A stretch of 64,000 bases of DNA from Metridium senile (Eukaryota; Cnidaria; Anthozoa; Actiniaria; Metridiidae): positions 14,444,942-14,508,941 of the forward strand of contig OX459101.1 in assembly GCA_949775045.1 (NCBI GenBank), written 5' to 3'. Each line of letters starts with the position of its first letter. Positions within the stretch are counted from its first letter, which is position 1. Both the position numbers and the translations under genes were made by a program. Of this stretch, positions 22,472-31,477 are shown piece after piece. Under the pieces are notes generated by a model. It saw only the letters and a program-made list of their open reading frames with translations. It had not been told where the DNA came from and did not search any database.

Positions 22472-22942
22472 TTAAATGAATCATAAAGCCAATTTACCTG
22501 GATGGACAGTGCATGTACTCCACCTTCCAGTTCATTTGTAAGTGAATTATTGATCATTCGATGTCTCTAAGATGATAATCAAATAGTGAATAATTAGTCC
22601 TTGTATCATCATTATCATTAGCATCATCATCATTATAATATTTGTATAATACTTTGTGCAATTATGCAATTACGCACTCGTGGTATTAATTCACTTTAAA
22701 CAAATATGTGCGGTATTTTTCATTAATTCTTCTCGAACAGTGTAATTTCCTATGATGATATTGATAACAACCATCACTCTTTGTTAATTAATTGGGGCTT
22801 TTCCGTGACGATCACTCCTACTCACTACCACTGAGAAAATCTTATAACAAGACTAAAAACCCTTGTCCCATGAGAGAGAGTAACACATCAAACAATCTCA
22901 TCAAACAAACTCGCCAGGAAAGGCCAGTGCTCTCTCCGCTAG

Positions 22943-23468
22943 GCCGCCTATGATGATGAAGATGATTCATGAAGATGATGATTATTAATGATGATGATAA
23001 TGAAGATAATGATGGTGATAATGATGATGATGAAGATGATGATGATGAAGATAATGATGATGATGATAATGATGATGATGATAATGATGGTGATAATGAT
23101 GATGATGATAATGATGATGATAATGATGATGATGATAATGATGGTGATAATGATGATAATGATGATGATGATAATGATGGTGATAATGATGATGATAATG
23201 ATGATGATAATGATGATAATGATGGTGATAATGATGATGATGATGAAGATGATGAAGATAATGATGATGAAGATGATGATGATGATGATGATGATAATAA
23301 TGATGAAGATAATGATGATAATGATGAAGAAGATAATGATGATGAAGATGATCATGATGAAGATGATGATGATGATAATGAGGAGGATGATAATGATGAA
23401 GATATGATGAAGATAATGATGTTATTTATGATGATAATGATGATGAAAATGATGATGATGATAATGAC
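22943..23468. repeat. GAT/GATAAT microsatellite of ~520 bp
   Basis: GATGATGATAAT-type triplets run without a break in all frames, which produces meaningless poly-Asp, poly-Met and poly-Ile reading frames. Nothing else is in 22472-22942 beyond non-repetitive sequence. Confidence 0.95.
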
Positions 23469-23708
23469 ACCTGTACTGGTTATTACAAAGTACAAATGAA
23501 TTAAATGACTGCCAATCAGAATTAGTTCTTGTCATCACAAGGATTTTAATATCTAATCCTCACAACTCCCTGCTGCATGTAAATACCTGAATCAATGTTT
23601 TGTCTTGGAACAAATCTGATATAACAATGACTTTAAAGTGGGTCTCAGAACCTAGTGGACAAAACAAAAGAATAACATTAAACATGTGCTGTGGAAATGA
23701 TAACTAGC

Positions 23709-23996
23709 TATACACCCATTTCAAAAAAGGTTGTCACAGCTTGTAAGCAACAAGCATCAAGCCAAGACTGAAATGAATGCTGGTTTTGAGCTGGTAATGT
23801 AATGAAATCAGACTTGTTTTCAAAACAACTAATAACAAAATTATTTTTTTCATATTCTTTTATTGTATTATAATCTACTCTATTGATAACAATTTTGATT
23901 TCAACACATCACCAGCACAAACCAGCATTAATTTAATCTGGTCTTGGCTTGATGCTTGGTGCTTAAAGTTGCGACGTTTTTTGAAACAAGTGTATA
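23709..23996. mobile_element. Foldback MITE with TATACACCCATTTCAAAAAA ends
   Basis: The left arm TATACACCCATTTCAAAAAA plus GCATCAAGCCAAGAC, and the right arm its complement, pair over about 90 bases. The outer 27 bases also occur as the ends of 25185-26205. Confidence 0.7.
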
Positions 23997-24272
23997 CACC
24001 CTTTCCGAGAAAGTCCCGTGAAAAGACTACAAGCTAGCGGCGCAAAGGATCATGGATCAGTTCAGGAGCTAAATGTGCATTCGGAACACCCTTCCTGTTG
24101 TTTGATAAGTCAAAATGGACATTTCTCAATAACATATTGATGAGTGTAGCAATGTGGCCATGAAATCCCTGGGTTCTAATAAAGTATACATAGGTAACCC
24201 ATAATCCCCTGCGCTACTAGCTTGTAGGCTTTTCACTTCATGGGTGACAAAGTTTCTTGGAAAGGGTGTATA
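23993..24272. mobile_element. Foldback MITE with TATACACCCTTTCC ends, abutting the previous one
   Basis: TATACACCCTTTCCGAGAAA and the complement of TTTCTTGGAAAGGGTGTATA frame the element; inner arms share ACAAGCTAG. It overlaps the end of the previous element by the TATA, so the two inserted side by side. The following 24273-25184 shows no gene. Confidence 0.65.
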
Positions 24273-25184
24273 TATTAAATGAAAGAGTGACATTCTTATT
24301 TACTTTTAAATTAAAAACAACAGAATGTTTTCGTATAAGTATAACCTGATTTTAAAATGCAAATGAGCATATGATTGTGTAAAATAAAATGCTAATGAGG
24401 TGTGTGTTTGGCAAAACGTTTTTTTCATGCCTCAAAGCTTACAAGAATCTTTGGACAGGAGAAGTGGGCTTAAATTTCCCAAAAGAATAAGAATAAGTAA
24501 TACATGCATGCAGGGGGATTTCCATTTGGGGCTCCAAGATTTTTTTCAGTCCCCACTTTCATAACTTCATTTCTTTCTGTTCAATCATTCAATTCTTATC
24601 AACTACACATTTACCTAATCAATAAATTAATCAAGAAGGAATTGATGTTACCTTTTGGTACATTATGCATGTAACTTTCATTGATGACTTCAACATGGCT
24701 TGGCTACAATCAGAGAAATAACAAAAATGACTGCTTTCTTGTTTTATGTACAATAACTACTATTCCAACTGGTGCTACTACTATTCCTACTGGTGCAAAT
24801 GAGATAACCGTGGACACTAAGAAATATTTCAGGGACGTGTATTGTATAACCGCAAGAAGTTTGGTTGATCGTAAACAGAATAAAAAATTGTCAAACTTTA
24901 CTACAAGCTTTACGGGAGTTATTCCTACTCAAAACACATGAGAAATCTGTAGCCATTTTCCATGTGTTTTACTGAGCAGCAATGTTTGACACAAATTCTG
25001 TCTGCTTGCAGGGTAACAGTTGTTTGTTGGGAACTTCAAGAAATCTAATTATATCTAATAAAAAATCTCATTGCATGGAGACATTGAATGTTCTCATTGC
25101 CAATCACTTTCCTTGTAGATATTTTTCTTATCAACTACAAGTCGGCATGTTTTTAAAATCAGATCAACCAAACTTCTTGTAGGT

Positions 25185-26205
25185 TATACACCTATTTTAA
25201 AAAACGTTGTCAGAAGGAGATCTGCAATCTGCAATCTGAGACCGAGATTAATTGTGGGTTACGGCAGTTTTTTTCTCATTGCGTGCACTTTCTGGCTTCG
25301 GATATGGCGACGGTAATTATAAATTTGAAGGTGCTAAGCACAAAACAACAAAAAACAGGGCCAGGCCTGGTTTTTGCAGTAATAATATAATAATAATAAT
25401 AATAATAAAGCACTTTATTTCAATAGGGTAACTAGAATTACACAAGTAATTTTCATCTAGGCCCTACATATATACATGTATACATTACATACATAAAATT
25501 TAAATAAGAAATATAAACAAGTAAATTAAAATGATAAAAATATAAAACTATCTAAATGCAGTTTTAAAATTTCTAAATTAAAAAAAAAAAAAAAACCGAC
25601 CTAAGGTAATTCATGTTTCAAGCTTTTCTAAATGTAATTTGAAAATTCCTAATTTGAAAAAAAGTACAACCTAAGATAAGTTCATGTTTTCAAGCTTTTT
25701 GAAAGACATATTTAAATAATTAGATTTGAATGACGAGAGTGATGTAGATGATTTTACAGTATCAGGTAGTAAGTTCCATTCCCTGGAGGCTAGGTAACTG
25801 AAAGTTCGCAATCCAGATTTTGAGTTCGTAAGTGGAAGCTTCAAGTTATTAGTTGAACCACGAGTATTGATATTATGAACTTTGTTAAAAGGTAGTAGAA
25901 GGTCTGTAATATAGGATGGTGCTAGTTCATTTAATGCTTTGTAGACGGTTGTGGCTCTTAGATATTGTATACGGTATTCGATTGGTAGCCAGCCAAGTTT
26001 TAAAAATAGAGGTAGGGACGGGGCTTTGCATTTTTCATCTAAGATAAGTCGTGCTGCTCTTTTCTGCAGGCGATGGATTCTTTCGAGGTTATCCTTAGAT
26101 GTATTGCCCCATACTATACAGCAATAATCCATTACTGATAGTATGAGGCCATAATAAAATGAAAGCCAAGCGTCTAGTGACAACGTTTTTTGAAATAGGT
26201 GTATA
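25185..26205. mobile_element. DNA-type element ends flanking a LINE fragment
   Basis: A 27-bp inverted pair (TATACACCTATTTTAAAAAA near 25185 and its complement ending at 26205) is shared with the MITE at 23709-23996. Between them lies the LINE fragment 25379-26195. Either a LINE inserted into a MITE or the ends captured it. Confidence 0.55.
25379..26195 (-). pseudogene. 5'-truncated LINE: C-terminal reverse transcriptase fragment and (ATT)n tail
   Basis: On the minus strand an open frame (26183-25671, extending a few codons upstream) encodes the end of a CR1/L2-like reverse transcriptase: SFYYGLILSVMDYCCIVWG, RLQKRAARLI, WLPIEYRIQY, then FSYLASREWNLLPD. This is the usual thumb and C-terminal region of non-LTR elements. 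The 3' UTR runs to an ATT-type tail at 25379-25408. The catalytic YADD part is absent. The open frame begins within a few bases of the DNA-element end, so the 5' truncation point coincides with it. Confidence 0.8.
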
Positions 26206-26289
26206 AGTTTATTCCTTATTGGTTAATGAACAATAAGCATTCCTGAAATGTTTCTGGGTTTTCTTATTAGCACTGTAATAATTATAATT

Positions 26290-26480
26290 AAGAAATGGTT
26301 CATATGTAGTTGTGCGTCCATCGTGTTATGGATGCACGCGGGAGGTTGCTAAGCACTCAAGAAGCGTAATAAGTTGCACGACGCAAAGCGGAATGCAACT
26401 CTAGCTTCTTGAGTGCTTAGGCAACCTCCCAAGTGCTTCCATAACACGATGGACACACAACTACTTATGAACCATTTCTT
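26290..26480. mobile_element. Foldback MITE with AAGAAATGGTTCATA arms
   Basis: Arms of about 75 bases (AAGAAATGGTTCATATGTAG, CGTCCATCGTGTTATGGA, CTAAGCACTCAAGAAGC) pair with the right half. The sequence after it to 27400 shows no gene. Confidence 0.7.
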
Positions 26481-27400
26481 TTATAACATAAACAAAAAGT
26501 TATCATAATGCATATGTACATATTCTCGTAAAGTTTTCGAGCTTAATCAATCAAGTGACTTGTGTCCTAGAACAAATGGTTTGAATTTGTTTAGAACAAC
26601 TTCATTCAGTAAGTTCTTTAGGACATTTACATGATAAAAACTGTTTTTTGTGTACCTTTTCTCAAAACTGACTACTATGTGAGCAAAAAGTCAAAACAAC
26701 GAAAAACCCGACCGTTGATTGCGCGTGCACGCTCAAAAATGACGTTTAACCGGTTAGCACTCAATCAGAAAGCGTGTTTTATCGAAAAACAAATGTTTGA
26801 AAAAAAATTGACATCAGCTTGCTCCATTCGAGTGCTCCATACATTTTTTGTTCATAGCTAAAAAGCCAATCAGAGCACGCGTTATAACTTATCTATGTTA
26901 TAATAATACATATTTTTATCAATGTGTATACTTGGGCTTGAAGTAAAAAAATGAAATTCTCTTTACCTTGAATTGATTGGTTAGCTTCTCTGTTATTGTG
27001 GCTTGAACTGACATTGTCTAGATACAATAACATGGCAATATTTAACTAAAATATTACTCATAAAATTATAAAAAATATGGATATATAATTTTCCTGACTG
27101 TATGCTTAATAGGAGAGGTAGTGCAGAGGAAGTGAGTGTGAGTCTCCCCAATTATTAGGGTACTAATGCTAAACACATTATTTTATGACAATTTTAAATA
27201 AAATTCACAGTAGAAGTACAAATATACTAGCCAAATAATTTTTGCATAAATTATTGGTAAATTTTGAGTTTGAATAGAATTCCCGACAATTCCCATACAT
27301 GACAATACTACACTAAAATCATAAGACATGTGTATAGGTATAGAAGTGATGTTCAAACTTTAAAACAACCAGAGTTGATATGCAAGCTGATATTGTACCA

Positions 27401-27567
27401 CAGGTAGCCCAAGCTCACTGAATTGAATTCAATTGTAAGGCAACACATATTTTTAATACAGGCTCACTGTATTATATTTTATGGCAAGGAATCTAAGTTT
27501 CAAACATTCTCATATATTGTCAAGTAAACCAACACTAACAGTGAGCTTGGGCTACCCGGGCTACCTG
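27401..27567. repeat. Inverted repeat element with CAGGTAGCCCAAGCTCACTG ends
   Basis: The left end CAGGTAGCCCAAGCTCACTG pairs with CAGTGAGCTTGGGCTACC plus a CGGGCTACCTG extension at the right. Confidence 0.65.
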
Positions 27568-28340
27568 ATATTTGTACAAACCCGAGTGTTGTAGTGTAGT
27601 GCCTTTAAGCCCACTATTCTTTCAAAACGACGAAATACTACAAGAAAAAACACTTATTAGTAAAACCTAAAATACAAGTAATATAGACTTCAGTAGTATA
27701 CCTCTAATCATTGGTAAGATAAGACAAAGTTCATGCCATCAAACCTTCATATATAATTATTTCTTACCGACCAGGTATGGCTTGGTGACCACTCTTTACA
27801 CAGGGAACCCACTCAAAACAAATTTGATGGCTTTTTGATTATGACGTCACAACTGTACGTTTGTACTGTTTTTTGTTCGTTGAACAACTCAGAAACAACT
27901 ATTTCACCGCAAGAAGTTTGATTGATGTGTAGTATGATAATGTTTTGTAGTTAGAGTTGTTTTTGAGTTGTTCAACAAACAATAAACGATTTCTAAAATA
28001 TTTCTGGGTGCCCACGGTTTTGGGATTCGCACTGTAACAGCTTTATTAGTTACAAATTAGACTATCAAAACAGACTAAATGAAAATGCACAGGACTAGAC
28101 ACAGCCACTGGACACAGAACTGATCACAAACGATTAATTAAACGAGCCCAATGGGGTTTGCGCGAACGGGACAAATGTCCCCAATTGTAATGACAATAAA
28201 ATACATATATTAATATTGACGAATTGTAAATAACGATAAAACTACTTGTAAATAACTAAGAAACTAGGACATACATTAATAATAAATTAACTATAAATCT
28301 TGTCGGCGAGTGGATTTGATGTCGGACTTCAGTTGCTATA

Positions 28341-28488
28341 GAGCGGTTTCGTATGACTATGAAACGGACGTGCAGTCGGGTGCCGTGACTGTGTCACTGC
28401 CGTGGTTTCTATAAAAACGTTCGAATTTTCTGCCGTATCCGTGCCGTGCGGTGACCGTGCCTTTTTCACAGTCATACGAAAACCGCTC
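28341..28488. mobile_element. MITE with GAGCGGTTTCGTATGACT ends, copy 2
   Basis: TA flanks both ends; the arms GAGCGGTTTCGTATGACTAT and its complement match 19390-19638. The core is shorter and GC-richer. Confidence 0.7.
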
Positions 28489-28839
28489 TAAGTACGACTC
28501 CGCCTGTCTTGCCAATCCTTTCCCTTCCTAATCTTGAGTTGCATCAGTTATACATTAGCAGTTTGTTCTTCAACTTGTTCTTCGTCGTGCCCTTCCGACG
28601 TCACTCAACAAAGCTTCAGTTTTGCATGCTGGCCGTTTGCTCAAAGCGAGCTCTTCCGCCCTTTGACAAGTCCTATTTTTCGTCCTGCTGGATGACATGC
28701 CACCCTCCTAACTAACATAATGTTAGTGGAGAGTCGGTTTAGCCGCCGACAACGAGAGCATGCGGCAGGTGGTACTGGGTTACAATGTTACCAGTAGCAG
28801 AGTCACCAGTATACTCTGAACTAACTGATGGCGTTACTG

Positions 28840-29338
28840 ATTATATGACGACATCACTTTGCGTTTAGCTGATAACTGTTTGACTATGACGTCATAAATT
28901 TGCGTTTGTCAGTTTTCATGGCTTTTTGATTATGACGTCATAACTATGCGTTCGACAGTTTTGATGACTCTTTCAATATGACGTCATAACTGTGCGTTTG
29001 TCAGCTTTTTGATTATGACGTCATAACTGTGCGTTCGTCAGTTTTGATTATGACGTCATAACTGCGCGTTTGTCAGTTTTTTGAATATAACGTCATAACT
29101 GTGCGTTTGTCAAATTTGATGGCTTTTGATTGTGACGTCATAACTGTGCGTTCGTCAGTTTTGATGCTTTTTGATTATGACGTCATAATTGTTACATTCG
29201 TCAGTTTTGACAGCTTTTTGATTATGTCGTCATAATTGTGTGTTTGTCAGTTTTGATGCTTTTTGATAATGACGTCATAATTGTGCGTTCGTCAGTTTTG
29301 TTGGCTTCTTGATTATGACGTCAAAACTGTACGTTCGT
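28840..29338 (+). repeat. Tandem array with a TGACGTCA (CRE-type) palindrome in each unit, part 1
   Basis: Units of about 35-47 bp follow the pattern TTTTTGATTATGACGTCATA, ACTGTGCGTTCGTCAG. Nine units keep an intact TGACGTCA; others show ATAACGTCA, ATGTCGTCA or ATGACGACA. The octamer is the binding site of CREB/ATF bZIP factors in animals. An outlying unit is at about 27827-27862. Function is unknown; a satellite origin is enough to explain it. Confidence 0.8.
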
Positions 29339-29355
29339 TTTATATAATTTTTGTT

Positions 29356-29669
29356 TTAACGGCTTTATTGGGCACGTATTAGTTACAAATTAGACTTACA
29401 TAATAGATTTACAAAAAGGATTTGCAAAGCAAACTATCAAAACAGACTAAATGAAAATGCACAAAACTGATCACAAACGATTAATTAAACGAGCCCAATG
29501 GGGTTTGCGCGAGCAGGACCTGTGTCACGTTCGCGCAAACTCCATTGGGCTCGTTTAATTAATCGTCTGTGATCAGTCCTGTGCTTTTATATAATTAGTC
29601 AGTTTTGATAGTCTATTTTGCATAATCTGTAAGTCAAACTATATATACGTGCCCAATAAAGCTGTTAAA
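29356..29669. mobile_element. Foldback MITE inserted beside the TGACGTCA array
   Basis: The ends TAACGGCTTTATTGGGCACG and GTGCCCAATAAAGCTGTTA pair, as do inner arms GATTAATTAAACGAGCCCAA. A half copy lies at about 28035-28200. It separates the two parts of the TGACGTCA array. Confidence 0.7.
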
Positions 29670-29834
29670 GAAAAGAAAAATACTTATTATAATAACTTAT
29701 AAAATAACTATTTGAAATCACGTATTTTGATTGGTTGAGGCGCGTGCTTTATGAGAGCCCACATCACGCATGTTTGCATGTTGATCAATTTGTATTTTAT
29801 AAAAGAAATAGAAAACTTGCTTTCTGTGCTGTAT

Positions 29835-29957
29835 ACAGTTATAAAGCACTTGGGGATTGTCAGAACACTCGAGAAGTGTTGAAAAGTGTTGAGCTTCGCG
29901 TCGTGCTTCTCTTAACACTTCTCTCGTGTTCTGACAACCCCGCGTGCTTTATAACTG
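29835..29957. repeat. Foldback repeat with CAGTTATAAAGCAC arms
   Basis: CAGTTATAAAGCACTTGGGG and TTGTCAGAACAC at the left pair with GTGTTCTGACAACCCCGCGT and GCTTTATAACTG at the right. Confidence 0.65.
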
Positions 29958-30159
29958 CACAAAGCACGCGCGCGCGTTTTCTATTCCTTCAAGAATACAC
30001 TCACTCGTTCTAAATGACCATATATGTAAAATGTAATTCTAAATAACGATAAAAATATGATAAACCTAAATTATATAAACTTAAACGAGACTATTGTTAG
30101 AACCGAAAAATATTGAGAATTTAAATTAGGATATTCAACTAATAAACGTAGGCGTTTGT

Positions 30160-30385
30160 GAGTTTTGTTGGCTTTTTGATTATGACGTCATAACTGTGCG
30201 CTCGTCAGTTTTGTTGGCTTTTTGATTATGACGTCATGACTGTGCGTTCGTAATTAAGTTTTGTTGGCTTTTTGATTATGACGTCATATCTGTGCGTTCG
30301 TCAGTTTTGTTGGCTTTTTGATTATGACGTCATAACTGTGCGTTCGTCAGTATTGTTGGCTTTTTGATTATGACCATACTGTACG
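30160..30385 (+). repeat. Tandem array with TGACGTCA palindrome, part 2
   Basis: Five units of about 45-48 bp with TTTTGTTGGCTTTTTGATTA preceding the palindrome. Four carry intact TGACGTCA; the last is deleted to ATGACCATAC. Units are more alike here than in part 1, suggesting later amplification. Confidence 0.8.
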
Positions 30386-30653
30386 TTCGTTTTTCGATTG
30401 CTTCGTATCAGATTCAGTTAATTTTTGCATTTTCTTTCTTGTCTCAAATGTTAGGTCGAGTTTTTTTTATACGCGTTTTTTATTGATACGTTACTAGCGC
30501 GTTTTGTCTGGTTTATGAACCACTAAATGCTTATACCGAAGAAAAAAGGTCATTTCTTTATAATCATTTACGGTTTCATTCTAGAAGTGGCACTGTTGAA
30601 CATACTCCTCAAAAGTCAACAAATCAACAACAGCCGAAGAGAATAATTGGTCT

Positions 30654-30763
30654 AGGCCTACTTCGGGTCATAAGATCGCTCAAAATTGCCTAAGAGTTTA
30701 GGAGCTTTTTGCTAAAATCGCCTAAAATTACGGCCATTTTAGGAGCCGGAGTAGGCCTTGGAT
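30654..30763. repeat. MITE with AGGCCTACTYCGG ends, copy 1
   Basis: TAGGCCTACTTCGGGTCATA at the left pairs with CCGGAGTAGGCCTT at the right. The core holds repeated CCTAAAATCGCC-like motifs. A second copy is at 37640-37757. Confidence 0.6.
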
Positions 30764-30774
30764 AAATGAATAAA

Positions 30775-30965
30775 TCACTTTTTAACGTCTCAATCTTCCC
30801 GCCAGACACAAGTGCCCTACTAATTTTGAGGATTCGCGCTCACGTCCCCTACATTAAATATTTTAACACACAACTCTGCTCACATTGATTTTTGCAGATG
30901 GAGGAAAACCGGATAATCCAGAGAAAATCCCTCGTGGCATAGGAGATAATAAAGCTGAAGAACAC
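30775..30965 (-). repeat. Dispersed SINE/LINE-tail-like repeat, inverted copy
   Basis: On the minus strand it reads CACGAGGGATTTTCTCTGGA then TTATCCGGTTTTCCTCCATC, and ends at GAGACGTTAAAAAGTGATTTATTC. The plus-strand copy is at 51098-51295. The TCTCTGG..TCCGGTTTTCCTCC core resembles the 3' ends of RTE-type LINEs known in many animals. A C-run follows at 31029-31049. Confidence 0.6.
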
Positions 30966-31145
30966 ACCAAACAAACTAGACTCACGTATATACTTTTATA
31001 CAGACTCTACTTTTATATACCCAAAATGCACCCCCCCCCCCCCCCCCCCGGGCAACAAACAAAAACACAAACAGAAGGCATTATGGTTATTGTGAAAATA
31101 GACAATAATAGTACGGATAGTGATGACATCAGTGAATGCATAATA

Positions 31146-31306
31146 GACCTAATTGGCTAACGCGTTGCTATGTACGTTTCCAACCAATTCAAATCTTTTT
31201 GGGAAAAAAAGATTCTTTGTCTTATGTATTTCAATGTCACGTGGAAAAATTTTTTTATTCCCAGAGGTTTTGAAACGTACATAGCAACGCGTTAGCCGAT
31301 TAGGTC
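31146..31306. repeat. Foldback MITE with GACCTAATTGGCTAACGCGT arms
   Basis: Arms of about 35 bases pair almost perfectly (GACCTAATTGGCTAACGCG, TTGCTATGTACGTTTC). It lies just 3' of the secreted-protein gene. Confidence 0.75.
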
Positions 31307-31477
31307 ATTGGTTATTTATTTCTCTCAAGTTCTAAGTCAAGACTAGTTTAAAATTGCCTTTATTGATATCTATTGCCGGTTACATTTCCTTAATCCTAAA
31401 TCGAAAATATCTTTAAGTTGCCTGTACAAATAGTTCTCTATTATTTGATTAAGAATGAGAAAACATGTTCATATATA

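Noticed and set aside
22948..23499. Long open frames of poly-Asp, poly-Met/Ile and poly-Ile
   Set aside because: They follow directly from the GAT/GATAAT microsatellite, which is open in several frames on both strands.
24681..24941. 86-codon frame with IPTGATTIPTGAN repeat
   Set aside because: No splice partners, family resemblance or codon pattern. The short internal repeat is DNA-level.
28840..30385. CRISPR-like regular repeats
   Set aside because: Units vary in length and contain no unique spacers between fixed repeats, and the host is an animal. A tandem satellite explains it.
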